A stretch of DNA of 64,000 nucleotides from Lentisalinibacter sp964427415 (GTDB lineage Bacteria > Pseudomonadota > Gammaproteobacteria > Steroidobacterales > Woeseiaceae), in contig CAYRUH010000003.1 in the NCBI GenBank assembly GCA_964427415.1, positions 67,748-131,747 on the forward strand, in the 5' to 3' direction. How positions within the stretch are numbered: position 1 is the first letter of the stretch; each line of letters begins with the position of its first letter. Positions 33,175 to 41,271 of the stretch are shown one piece after another. The translations under genes and the position numbers were made by a program. Below the pieces are notes generated by a model that was not told the origin of the DNA, ran no database searches, and worked only from the letters and a program-made list of their open reading frames with translations.

Positions 33175-33402
33175 ATGGGCGAAACGATGTACATACTCGG
33201 AATCCTCTTCGTCACGATCGTTTTGCCGCTGTGGATCATCCTCCACTACGTGACGAAATGGAAAAAGTCCCGGGAGCTCTCCGGCACGGAAGAGGAGATG
33301 CTGGAGGAGATCTGGTCGCTGTCGCAGAACATGGAGAGCCGGCTGAACGCCCTGGAGACCATCCTGGACGACGAAGTGCCGGACTGGAGGAGGAAGACAT
33401 GA
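33175..33402 (+). CDS. pspB: phage shock protein B
   Basis: A 75-residue protein, like E. coli PspB (74). One N-terminal membrane helix (ILFVTIVLPLWIILHYVTKW) is followed by a charged helical C terminus with LEEIWSLSQNMESRLNALETILDDEVPDWR. PspB with PspC relieves PspA inhibition of PspF. The start codon directly follows the pspA stop; ATG at 33187 is an alternative. It overlaps pspC as ATGA. Confidence 0.93.
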   Translation: MGETMYILGILFVTIVLPLWIILHYVTKWKKSRELSGTEEEMLEEIWSLSQNMESRLNALETILDDEVPDWRRKT

Positions 33403-33689
33403 ACAATAACCCGTTCCACGAGCTCGGCGGATGCCTGCGGCGACTCTATCGGGACCGGGAGAACGGCCTGATACTCGGCCTCTGCGCCGGCATCGCCGAT
33501 TACTTCGACGTCAAAGTTCTGCTGGTACGCTTCGTGGCGCTGGCCGCCCTGTTGATCGCGCCAGTGCCGGTCGGACTCACCTACCTGGTCGCCGCGTTGC
33601 TGCTCCGCGACCGGCCGCTGAGCGTGCGGGACCGCCACAGCGAGCGCGAGTTCTGGCGTCGCGGAACCAGTATGGGAGACCGTCCGTGA
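33399..33689 (+). CDS. pspC: PspC-domain protein (first of two)
   Basis: A 96-residue protein. The PspC domain is complete: RLYRDRENGLILGLCAGIADYFDV followed by two hydrophobic segments (LLVRFVALAALLIAPVPVGLTYLVAALLL). It lacks the long C-terminal part of E. coli PspC (119 residues) that has a leucine zipper. It overlaps pspB as ATGA and the next gene as GTGA. It probably senses membrane stress with PspB. Confidence 0.9.
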   Translation: MNNNPFHELGGCLRRLYRDRENGLILGLCAGIADYFDVKVLLVRFVALAALLIAPVPVGLTYLVAALLLRDRPLSVRDRHSEREFWRRGTSMGDRP

Positions 33690-34099
33690 GCGAGAGAATC
33701 CTGGAGAGACGCTTCTACCGCGACCGCGAGCGCGCCATTTTCTTCGGCGTATGCGCGGGTATCGCGGATTACTTCGGTTTCGACCTGAAGGTCACCCGCA
33801 TCCTCGCGGTCGTCGCGTTCTTCGTATCCGCACCGATGACGCTGCTGATCTACTTCGGCACTGCCCTGCTGATACCCTATCGGGCGATGGCGCCGGAAGC
33901 GACGCGCGAGGATGCCGATTTTCGCCGGGCGCTGCGCTCGTCGCCTCAGGCGACCATGGCGGAGATCCGCCGCCGCTTCCAGCGGATGGACAGCCGGCTT
34001 GCCAGGATGGAGCGCTACGTTACGTCGCCGCGCTTCAACCTGGATCGGGAGTTCCGGGAGCTGGAGGCGCGCAAGGCAACGGGAGGACGTGATCGATGA
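33686..34099 (+). CDS. PspC-domain protein with C-terminal coiled coil (second copy)
   Basis: A 137-residue protein, GTG start. It repeats the PspC pattern (RFYRDRERAIFFGVCAGIADYFGFDLKVTRILAVVAFF) about 35% alike by eye to the gene just before it. Residues ~75-137 are a charged helical tail (MAEIRRRFQRMDSRLARMERY) which may supply the coiled coil that the first copy lacks. Together the two copies could divide the role of a single PspC, or one may be a divergent paralog. Confidence 0.82.
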   Translation: MSERILERRFYRDRERAIFFGVCAGIADYFGFDLKVTRILAVVAFFVSAPMTLLIYFGTALLIPYRAMAPEATREDADFRRALRSSPQATMAEIRRRFQRMDSRLARMERYVTSPRFNLDREFRELEARKATGGRDR

Positions 34100-34323
34100 G
34101 TTCTGCGCATATGTTCGTCATCGCCCTGGTCGCGATCGTGCTGCTGGCGGGCATCGTCAAGGAATACCTGCGACACCATCGGCGGGACGAGGACCCGAAT
34201 CGGGACGAGGAACGGGAGGCCACGGTCGCCCGACTCGAGGAACTGGAGGAGCGCGTCCGGGTGTTGGAGCGCATCGTCACCGATCCCCGGGAAGGTCTGC
34301 GCCGCGAGATAAACCGGCTGTGA
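34096..34323 (+). CDS. small membrane-anchored coiled-coil protein in the psp operon
   Basis: A 75-residue protein overlapping the second pspC-like gene as ATGA. One membrane helix (residues ~6-20, MFVIALVAIVLLAGIVKEYL) is followed by a coiled coil (ATVARLEELEERVRVLERIV). The layout is like PspB: N-terminal membrane helix and a charged C-terminal helix ending in a heptad pattern. No family is recognised with certainty. Co-transcription suggests a role in the phage-shock response. Confidence 0.8.
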   Translation: MSSAHMFVIALVAIVLLAGIVKEYLRHHRRDEDPNRDEEREATVARLEELEERVRVLERIVTDPREGLRREINRL

Positions 34324-34327
34324 GGAT

Positions 34328-34792
34328 GTGAGCGGGGAGCCGTCTCACAGCCAGGCCGGTGGCGCGGAGGAGGCGCTCCTCACCGTGGCCGGCGAGCTGG
34401 CCGCTCTGCGCGCCGACGCCTCCCTGCTGGTGATCGGGGCAAGCCCGCCGGCCGAGCGTGCCTGCGACCACCTGCCTGACAACGCCACGGTAGCCGACCT
34501 GGACGGCCTGGGCATCTTCGATCTGGGCCTCGTGCTCGCCCTCGCCACCCCGGATGAGTCGCTGCTTGGTCGGCTGCGCGACCTGCATACCCGACGCCTG
34601 CTGGTAACCGGCGACGCCGCACGGCATTTCGAGCCGCGCCGGATGTTGGCACTGGGCTTCGAGCACCATCCGAGCCCGGACGCTGCCGGCGGAGCGTATC
34701 TCTACGACCGCGACCGCTTCAATCGTCAGCGGGAATGGAATTCGCCCGATAACTGGGCTAATCCGGAGAATTTCGACAAATACCGCTGGTAA
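34328..34792 (+). CDS. uncharacterised protein, probable DUF6231-type
   Basis: A 154-residue soluble protein, GTG start, four bases after the preceding stop. It has a Rossmann-like pattern (SLLVIGASPPAERACDHLP, DLGLVLALATPDESLLGRLRDLHTRRLLVTG) and a conserved-looking aromatic C terminus (REWNSPDNWANPENFDKYRW). I recall this C terminus in the DUF6231 group of gammaproteobacteria but am not sure. It is the last gene in the psp operon and could be read through from it. Function unknown. Confidence 0.6.
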   Translation: MSGEPSHSQAGGAEEALLTVAGELAALRADASLLVIGASPPAERACDHLPDNATVADLDGLGIFDLGLVLALATPDESLLGRLRDLHTRRLLVTGDAARHFEPRRMLALGFEHHPSPDAAGGAYLYDRDRFNRQREWNSPDNWANPENFDKYRW

Positions 34793-34827
34793 GCGGTCCG
34801 GGCTGGTCCGTCGGCCGGTCGCCCGGG

Positions 34828-35190
34828 TTACTCGCCCTGCCCCTTATAGGCGCGCACCTGCTCGTTGAAGCGGGCGCCCACGAGGTGCATCTGATCCACT
34901 GCGGCATCGTGGCGCTTGGTGAACATGGCCTCGCGCCTGGCGGCAGCTTCCTCGTCCATATCCTCAGCGTCAGCGGCGCTGGCGGCAAGCTCTTTCTTGA
35001 GGCAGGTGAGGTAGGCTTCCATGTCCGCCATGTAGGTCTTCACGGCCTTCTGTGCAGCGATCATCTCTTCCTGCGTGGCCGTCGTACCCTCCGGCATCTC
35101 CACGTCCTGTTCCGGGTACACGCATTCCGCCTGTGCCGCGGCAGCGAAGCCCGCGAGACCGAGAACGACGACGAGTCTGAATCTTTTCAT
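34828..35190 (-). CDS. small exported protein, unknown function
   Basis: A 120-residue protein with a clear signal peptide: MKRFRLVVVLGLAGFAAAAQA, cleavage after AQA. The mature part is acidic and helical with two cysteines (ECVYPEQ and EAYLTCLKKE) that could pair. ATG at 35190 is chosen so that the signal peptide begins normally; the upstream frame to 35217 adds nine residues. A possible ribosome site GGAGGA lies upstream. It is convergent to the psp operon with 35 bases between. No family recognised. Confidence 0.72.
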   Translation of the reverse strand: MKRFRLVVVLGLAGFAAAAQAECVYPEQDVEMPEGTTATQEEMIAAQKAVKTYMADMEAYLTCLKKELAASAADAEDMDEEAAARREAMFTKRHDAAVDQMHLVGARFNEQVRAYKGQGE

Positions 35191-35292
35191 GATGAGCCTG
35201 ATCCTCCGGATTGACATTTTTCGGTGCGGCGCGGCGACTTTCTGCGGGCCCCGCGGACGTGGCCGTCATTTAATCATCAATGCCCCGCCGAC

Positions 35293-35307
35293 GTGAAGCC
35301 AGTTCAC
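35293..35307. promoter_or_regulatory. inverted repeat upstream of the small exported protein gene
   Basis: GTGAA-GCCAG-TTCAC is a perfect 5-base inverted repeat with a 5-base centre, in an AT-richer patch about 100 bases upstream of the gene that starts at 35190. Possible operator; short enough to be chance. Confidence 0.25.
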
Positions 35308-35337
35308 AAATTACTGATTCCATTACAAATTCTGCCT

Positions 35338-37803
35338 TCAGGCGAACAGCGCCCGGTGGCTGTCCGTGCCGTCCTGTTGCGCGATCAGCAGCGCCAGGTA
35401 GTCGTCGGCGCTCATCGGCTCGCCGAACAGCAGGCCCTGCACGTAGGTGCAATCCAGTGTCTGCAGGAATGCGAGCTGCTCCTCGGTCTCCACCCCCTCG
35501 GCCACCACGTCCAATTTCAGTCTGCGGCCCATCTCGATGATCGTCGCTACGATGGTGGCGTCGTCGGGGTCCACGGCGGCATCGCGCACGAAGGATTTGT
35601 CGATCTTCAGCGTACTGATGGGGAACTGCTGCAGCGCGCTCAGCGACGAATAGCCGGTGCCGAAGTCATCGATGGCGAGATGCAGGCCCATGGCGTAGAG
35701 GTCGTCCAGCATGCGGATCGTGCGCTGCGTGTCCTCCATCAGCGTGGTCTCGGTGATCTCCAGCTCAAGACAGGTGGGAGAGACGCCGTGGCGACGCACG
35801 ATATGGTCCACTCGTTGCAGGAAATTGGCTTGTCGCAACTGTTTCAGTGACAGGTTGACCGCCACCCGGCCGGGGAGCGGCAGCGTCTGCTGCCAGCGGC
35901 GATAGTCCGAGCAGACCCGCTCCAGCACCCACTCGCCCAGTTCCACGATCAGGTTGCTCTCCTCGGCCAGCGGGATGAACTCGGAGGGCAGGATCAGCCC
36001 CCGGTCCGGTAATTCCCAGCGCACGAGGGCTTCTGCGCCGATGATGCTGCCGTCGCGCAGGTTGTACTTCGGCTGATATTGCAGCAGCAGTTCGTCGCGT
36101 TCGTAGGCGCGGCGCAGCCGGCTCTTCAGCATCAGCCGCTCCACCGCGGCCTCGTTCATCTCCGGCCGGTAGAAGCGGTGGCTGTTTCCCCCGGCCTTTT
36201 TGGCATGGTAGAGCGCAGCATCCGCGTTGCGGATCAGATCGATGACGTTGCCGGCGTCCTCCGGATAAAAGGCCACGCCGATGCTCGCGGTCATGAAAAC
36301 TTCGTTGGATTGGACGTGGAAGGGCTCCGCCAGGGCGGTGAGCAGGCGGCCGGCCACTTGCGAAACCTCATTCTCGGCGTGCTCCTCGTCACGGATCTGC
36401 TCCAGCACGACGGCAAACTCGTCGCCCGCGAGCCGTCCGATCACGGTTTTCTCCGGCAGTTCGCGGATGAGCCGCTCGGTCATCGTCTCCAGCGTGGTAT
36501 CGCCGGCCAGGTGGCCGAAGGTGTCGTTGATGTCTTTGAAGTGGTCGGCGTCGATGTAGAGCAGCGCCAGGCAGCGGTGCTCACGGCGTGCCCGTGCGAT
36601 GGCCCGCTGCAGCAGGTGCTGGAACTGCATGCGGTTCGGCACCTTCGTGAGGGCGTCGATGCGGGCGAGATAACGGATGCGCTGCTCGGCGCGCTTGCGC
36701 TCCGTGATGTTCTGCACGGCGAAGATGCGCCCGTCCGCCTCGCTGTCGTCGCCGCGCAGCGCCGAGCCGGTCCAGGACACCGGCACGTGCTGCCCGCCCC
36801 GTGCGACGAACACCGATTCGCTCGGCGCACCGCCCTCGGGTTCGGAGCGGAACTTGCGCCGGTATTCCGGCGCCACCAGGTCGGTGACGGGCAGGCCGAC
36901 GAGCTCCTCCGACCGGTAGCCGAGCAGGCGGCCGATGGCCGTGTTCACCCGTGCAATCCTGCCGTCGGGATCGCAGACGATCACGCCGTCGTTCATGCTG
37001 TTCAGGATGCGGTCGAGATAGTCGCGGGAGATGGTGGTGTCGCGCAGCGTCTCGCGCATCTCATTGAAGGCCGTGGCGAGGTCACCCAGTTCGTCGGACC
37101 GCTCCACCGCCATGCGCTCGCCGTAGTGGCCGCTGCTGACGTACCTGGCCTGGCGGATCAGTTCCCGGATCGGCAGCACCAGCCGCCGCGCCGTGAACCA
37201 CGCGACCGCGGCGCAGGCCAGCAGTATCAGCAGCGTGAATACGAGCAGCCGGGCCAAGGCGCGGTTCCGGTGCTCCCGGCTGACCGTCTCCAGCCGCTCC
37301 CGGAATCCCGCGATGCCCTGAATCACCTCCGTCTGGGCGAACTCGGCCTGCAGCTCGCCGATGGTCTCGCCGGCCGCCCGGATGGGCCGAACGGCGACCA
37401 CGGTGCTGTCTCCCCAGTACGGTGCACCGAGGGCGAGAATGGCTGCATCCGGTGCGATGGGTGCGCCAACGCTGACCACCGCGCGGTCCCCGACGCCGAT
37501 GATGGCGAGCCCGCGCAGCATCTGCAGATCCGCCAGCGCTTCGTCGAGCACCGCCCGCACGGCGTCCTGGTCGCCGTTCGCCAGGGGCGCGTCCACCTCG
37601 CGTTCCAGCGCCGCGACGGATTCGAGTACGCGGGCTTCGAACTGGCGGGTCAGCAGCTCTTCCTTCTGCGCGACGCCTGCTTTGCTGAGCTCGCCGGCGA
37701 GATGGTTGTAGTTGATCACGAGCAGGCCGGCCACCGCGCAGACGATGGCTACCGACAGCGCGATCGCGGTCGTCAGATATTTCGGCAACAGTTTCCGCCA
37801 CAT
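35338..37803 (-). CDS. membrane sensor with HAMP, PAS, GGDEF and EAL domains
   Basis: An 821-residue inner-membrane protein of cyclic di-GMP turnover. Order: transmembrane helix ~10-33, periplasmic sensor ~34-190, second transmembrane helix ~190-210, HAMP ~211-265, PAS ~270-370 (SMNDGVIVCDPDGRIARVN), GGDEF ~390-550 and EAL ~565-815. The GGDEF signature reads AGDEF, a substitution often still active. The EAL signature is EALVRW with a complete loop DDFGTGYSS, so phosphodiesterase activity is likely. ATG at 37803 fits the first helix (MWRKLLPKYLTTAIALS); a longer frame to 37884 exists. Divergent from a receiver-domain protein. Confidence 0.9.
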   Translation of the reverse strand: MWRKLLPKYLTTAIALSVAIVCAVAGLLVINYNHLAGELSKAGVAQKEELLTRQFEARVLESVAALEREVDAPLANGDQDAVRAVLDEALADLQMLRGLAIIGVGDRAVVSVGAPIAPDAAILALGAPYWGDSTVVAVRPIRAAGETIGELQAEFAQTEVIQGIAGFRERLETVSREHRNRALARLLVFTLLILLACAAVAWFTARRLVLPIRELIRQARYVSSGHYGERMAVERSDELGDLATAFNEMRETLRDTTISRDYLDRILNSMNDGVIVCDPDGRIARVNTAIGRLLGYRSEELVGLPVTDLVAPEYRRKFRSEPEGGAPSESVFVARGGQHVPVSWTGSALRGDDSEADGRIFAVQNITERKRAEQRIRYLARIDALTKVPNRMQFQHLLQRAIARARREHRCLALLYIDADHFKDINDTFGHLAGDTTLETMTERLIRELPEKTVIGRLAGDEFAVVLEQIRDEEHAENEVSQVAGRLLTALAEPFHVQSNEVFMTASIGVAFYPEDAGNVIDLIRNADAALYHAKKAGGNSHRFYRPEMNEAAVERLMLKSRLRRAYERDELLLQYQPKYNLRDGSIIGAEALVRWELPDRGLILPSEFIPLAEESNLIVELGEWVLERVCSDYRRWQQTLPLPGRVAVNLSLKQLRQANFLQRVDHIVRRHGVSPTCLELEITETTLMEDTQRTIRMLDDLYAMGLHLAIDDFGTGYSSLSALQQFPISTLKIDKSFVRDAAVDPDDATIVATIIEMGRRLKLDVVAEGVETEEQLAFLQTLDCTYVQGLLFGEPMSADDYLALLIAQQDGTDSHRALFA

Positions 37804-38115
37804 AGCGGAGCCGGTGGCCGTCAGGCCGACCCGGACCTTGCGGTCCTGCGCGCGGCGGTACCGCCGCGATGACCCCTGACGCACTCCAGCATGGCCACTC
37901 CTCCGGTTTTCTTTATTGTTCTTCTTCGGGAAGTTGTTCGCTCGTTCCCTCGCGCCCAGAGTCTACCCCAGGCGGGGCGCGAGCGGCGAGTACCGCGGCA
38001 AGCCCTGCGCTGGGCGACTTAGCCGCCGACAGTCCGGTGCAAGATGCCCGCCGCGTGTAGAATGGCCCGGCCCACGGCGGGGTTGCGTGGCAGGAGCGGC
38101 CGGAACGGACTGCGG
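37804..38115. other. 312-base divergent spacer between the c-di-GMP protein and the receiver protein
   Basis: No gene is seen. It contains a perfect 18-base palindrome, CGCGGCGGTACCGCCGCG (37851-37868), just upstream of the leftward gene, and a TAGAAT -10-like box at 38058-38063 for the rightward gene without a clear -35. A T-rich patch (37908-37925) is the only low-GC stretch. If the leftward gene started at 37884, the palindrome would be coding. Confidence 0.5.
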
Positions 38116-39444
38116 ATGGAGAAAAAGTGCGCACTGATCGTTGACGACTCGCGCTCGGCGCGGATCGTGCTGCGCCGGTTGCTGAAGCGCCACGACCTCG
38201 AGGTGGCCACGGCGGAATCGGCCGAACAGGCGCTGGAATACCTCGCCGATCACCGCCCGGACGTGATCTTCATGGATCACATGATGCCGGGCATGGACGG
38301 CTTCGAGGCGGTGCGCGCCATCAAGGACAACCCCGACACCGCCACCATCCCCATCATGATGTACACCTCCCAGGAGGGCGAGCTGTACGTGGGCCAGGCA
38401 CGCGCCCTCGGTGCGGTCGGCGTGCTGCCGAAACAGGTGGCGCCGGTCGAAGTCTCGAAAGTGCTCGCGTCGCTGCGTCTCGTCGAATCCAGCGCGGAGG
38501 CTGCGCCGGGCGGCGGGCAGGCGGGCATCGCGGGCTCCACCGGCGACACCGTGGCCGACCTGCAGGCCCTCTCCGGGCTGGACGTCGGCCTGCGGGAGAT
38601 GATCCAGGACCTGTTCGAGCAGCAGCGCTCCATCATCCGCCGCGATCTGATCGACAGCTACGAGTCCATCGCCGCGCGGGTGGCGGATGAGATCGGCAGC
38701 CGCCGTGACCCCGGCGGCGACGAGGCGTCGGTGTCCGGTAGCGCGCTGCCCCGGCTCGCGCTGGCGGCCGTGGCCGTGCTAACGGTGGCGGTGCTCGCCT
38801 TCGGCTGGCTCTACCTCAAGGCCGAGCGCCAGTGGCAGGCGGAGCGCACCCGCTCCGAACAGCTGCTGGAGCAGCTGCGCAACCGCCAGGCGCTTATGGC
38901 CGACGGTACCGTTGCTATCGAGGAGCGCATGAGCGAGACCCGTGCCGGCTATGCCAGCGCGCTGGATCAGGCGCTGGAGACCGTGCAATGGGCGGTGAAC
39001 CAGAACGGACGCTACGGCCCGGAGGAACTCGCTTTCGGCGAGGAGCAGCGGCTGTTGCTGGAGGAGCTGCTGGACCGGCTGGATGCCATGGGTTTCACCG
39101 GCCGGGTCCGCGTCGTCTCCCACGTCGGCGACTTCTGCCTGCGCGAGACCGGCGACGACTACGAAGTGGCGCCTGCGGATGTGCCGCTGAGCGGCTGCGA
39201 CCGGCTGGGCCTGTCGGCCGAGGAGGCTGTCGCACGGGGCTCACGCCAGTCCGTTGCTTTCGCAAATTTCCTCGGCACCGTCGGTACCCGCTACGATGAG
39301 CGCATCCGGGTCGAGACCGGCACCGCCGGCAACGGCGCGCCGGCGCTGGCCTATCCGCCGGTGACGGATGCGCTGCGTGCGGGAGAGTGGAACCGGGTGG
39401 CGGCGGTGAACAACCGCATCCGGGTGGAGATTCTGCCGGACTGA
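38116..39444 (+). CDS. membrane-anchored response-regulator receiver protein with periplasmic domain
   Basis: The protein has 442 residues in an uncommon order. Residues 1-122 are a CheY-like receiver (CALIVDDSRSARIVLRR, phospho-acceptor Asp54 in VIFMDHMMPGMDGF, and Thr/Ser and Lys positions in MMYTSQ and GVLPKQ). A linker (~125-210) follows, then one transmembrane helix (~217-238, LALAAVAVLTVAVLAFGWLY), a coiled coil (~240-290) and a C-terminal domain of ~130 residues with LLLEELLDRLDAMGFTGRVR and LSAEEAVARGSRQSVAFANF, resembling an OmpA-like fold. The receiver would be cytoplasmic and the C terminus periplasmic. There is no DNA-binding or enzyme domain. Upstream in-frame ATG at 38044 lacks similarity. 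Confidence 0.78.
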   Translation: MEKKCALIVDDSRSARIVLRRLLKRHDLEVATAESAEQALEYLADHRPDVIFMDHMMPGMDGFEAVRAIKDNPDTATIPIMMYTSQEGELYVGQARALGAVGVLPKQVAPVEVSKVLASLRLVESSAEAAPGGGQAGIAGSTGDTVADLQALSGLDVGLREMIQDLFEQQRSIIRRDLIDSYESIAARVADEIGSRRDPGGDEASVSGSALPRLALAAVAVLTVAVLAFGWLYLKAERQWQAERTRSEQLLEQLRNRQALMADGTVAIEERMSETRAGYASALDQALETVQWAVNQNGRYGPEELAFGEEQRLLLEELLDRLDAMGFTGRVRVVSHVGDFCLRETGDDYEVAPADVPLSGCDRLGLSAEEAVARGSRQSVAFANFLGTVGTRYDERIRVETGTAGNGAPALAYPPVTDALRAGEWNRVAAVNNRIRVEILPD

Positions 39445-39451
39445 TCGGCGC

Positions 39452-39880
39452 TCAGCCGGTGCCCGTCAGGGCCTCGTCGCCGTCCTGCTGTGCCCGCTTC
39501 TCGACGAAGGTCTCGGGCTCGCGCTGCCCGGTAGTGCGGATGGCTCCGTCCACCACCGCACCCTCGGCGACGGCGATCGCCTCGCCGGTGACCGTCCCCC
39601 TGATCCTGGCGCTGGGTGCGATCTCAAGCCTGCCGCGGGCGATCACCTCACCCTCGACTTCCCCGGCCAGCACGACGTTGCGGGCCTGCAGGACGCCGAT
39701 CCAGCGCCCACCGGGCGCTACCGTGACCGTACCGTCCAGGCTGCAGTCGCCCTCCACCGCGCCGCAGATCACGAAGTCGCCCTTGCCGGAGAGTTCGCCC
39801 TGGATGCGGCAACCCTCGCCGATCAACGTGGCCGGGCCGCTGCTGCGGTCGAGTAGACGGCGGAATTTCCTGTCGCTCAT
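39452..39880 (-). CDS. bactofilin (polymer-forming cytoskeletal protein)
   Basis: A 142-residue bactofilin (DUF583). A short disordered N terminus (MSDRKFRRLLDRSS) is followed by the repetitive right-handed beta-helix core (LIGEGCRIQGELSGKGDFVI, GAVEGDCSLDGTVTVAPGGR, AGEVEGEVIARGRLEIAPSA) and a disordered C terminus. Bactofilins polymerise without nucleotide and scaffold cell-envelope proteins. The gene stands alone and is convergent to the receiver protein gene. No adjacent M23 peptidase, which is a frequent partner elsewhere. Confidence 0.9.
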   Translation of the reverse strand: MSDRKFRRLLDRSSGPATLIGEGCRIQGELSGKGDFVICGAVEGDCSLDGTVTVAPGGRWIGVLQARNVVLAGEVEGEVIARGRLEIAPSARIRGTVTGEAIAVAEGAVVDGAIRTTGQREPETFVEKRAQQDGDEALTGTG

Positions 39881-39991
39881 GTCGTCGCCCCGCGCGCAAA
39901 GAGGATTGGGATGATGATCGGGATTATGTTAGAGCTTCCCGGCCGGGGAATTCGTGACACAGTTGGCAAACGGCGTCGAAAAAACGGGCGA

Positions 39992-40411
39992 TTAGTCCAC
40001 GTACCCTCGCTCCAGGGTCTCTATCCGGGTGACCATGCCGTCCTCGAAGCGGACCCGCCGCATGAACTTGTTCGGCCCGAAATTCCAGGTGAGCTCCCGG
40101 ATCTCGACTTCGACGAACGGCGGCGTGCCCCAGCCGTAGATATGCCGACGGATCACGTCCGAGTCCGGCGCACGGGTGGTTTTGCCAATGAAGACATTGC
40201 GGCGCAGGACAGTGCGTCTCTGCTCGTGGTCGGGCTCGCCGCACAGGTCCAGCACTTTCGTGATGTGCATGCCCTCGCTCACCAGCTTGTTGCCGCAGCG
40301 CAAGGCATGCGCCTGCGGCGCCAGGGCCAGGGCGACCAGCAGGCAGAGTCCGGCGGCGGCGCGTCGGAGCAGCGGGGTCCCATGCGGCGATTGTCTGACT
40401 GTTCCCGGCAT
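39992..40411 (-). CDS. exported DUF2845-family protein
   Basis: A 139-residue protein. The signal peptide ends at APQAHA, followed by LRCGNKLVSEGMHITKVLDLCGEPD, the DUF2845 signature with two cysteines. The rest (WNFGPNKFMRRVRFEDGMVTRIETLERGYV) is a beta-rich conserved C terminus that ends at a typical 'E-x-x-G-Y'. The start at 40411 gives a normal signal peptide; the upstream frame continues to 40495. Periplasmic or outer-membrane associated; function unknown. Confidence 0.82.
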   Translation of the reverse strand: MPGTVRQSPHGTPLLRRAAAGLCLLVALALAPQAHALRCGNKLVSEGMHITKVLDLCGEPDHEQRRTVLRRNVFIGKTTRAPDSDVIRRHIYGWGTPPFVEVEIRELTWNFGPNKFMRRVRFEDGMVTRIETLERGYVD

Positions 40412-40497
40412 CGGCCCCAGTGTAGCGCGGCGTGCGTGCCCTTGCAGCGGCGGCACAGGACGGGTATTCCTGCGTCGGCAGACCGACGGGGACACTT

Positions 40498-41133
40498 ATG
40501 GAAACCGACCGACCGGACCATCTTGGCGAACTGTGGCAGCAATGCTGGGACCACCTGGAGGAGGGGGCCGGCGGCGCTGGCAGCCCCTTCCACACCGCCG
40601 TGCTGGGCACTGTCGAGCACGGCGTGCCGCGGCTGCGGACCGTGGTTCTGCGGGCGGCCGAGCGGCGGACGGGCCGGGTGCTCTGCCACACCGATATGCG
40701 CTCTGCCAAGGTCCGGCATATCGGCGACGACGCGCCGGTGAGCTGGCTGTTGTACGACCCCGGACGCAAGGTGCAGCTTCGGCTGGAGGGGCGGGCGCGG
40801 GTGCATGCCGACGATGCACTGGCGGACGAACGCTGGCGGGACACCACCGCGGGCTCCCGCCGCTGTTACCTGGCTGAGCCGGCACCCGGTGCCGTCCTGG
40901 AGCATGCCGGCTCCACGCTGCCGCCGGCGCTGCGCGAGCGGCGTCCGGGGCTCCGGGAGACCGCACCGGGCCGCAGCAACTTCGCCGTGGTGGCCGCGCG
41001 CATCGAGTGGATCGACTGGCTGCAGCTCACCGCCGACGGGCACCGGCGGGCACGCTTCCGGCGCATCAGCCACGGCGATGACTGTGTGGATGACTCCGAC
41101 AACGGGTGGCCGGGAGACTGGATCGCGCCTTGA
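40498..41133 (+). CDS. pyridoxamine 5'-phosphate oxidase-like FMN-binding protein
   Basis: A 211-residue split-barrel protein of the Alr4036-like subgroup. RLRTVVLRAAERRTGRVLCHTD and PVSWLLYDPGRKVQLRLEGRAR are the FMN-binding and dimer strands; the C terminus WIDWLQLTADGHRRARFRRI matches the PNPOx C-terminal region. It may be a flavoprotein oxidoreductase; it is not a confident PdxH because the PLP-binding C-terminal RLHDR segment is missing. Start codon ATG 40498 follows GGGG. Divergent from the DUF2845 gene. Confidence 0.83.
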   Translation: METDRPDHLGELWQQCWDHLEEGAGGAGSPFHTAVLGTVEHGVPRLRTVVLRAAERRTGRVLCHTDMRSAKVRHIGDDAPVSWLLYDPGRKVQLRLEGRARVHADDALADERWRDTTAGSRRCYLAEPAPGAVLEHAGSTLPPALRERRPGLRETAPGRSNFAVVAARIEWIDWLQLTADGHRRARFRRISHGDDCVDDSDNGWPGDWIAP

Positions 41134-41271
41134 GACGTCGGCGGCTGGCGGCGCGCCGGGCTGTCGGTTTAGACTCTCCGGCTTGTCGCGGCATGGCGCA
41201 GCGGCCCGGCCGCCCGCACGGAGTAACCGTCAGCGGGAAGCCAGGTTGCTGCCGGGGCTCGAGGGCGCTCG

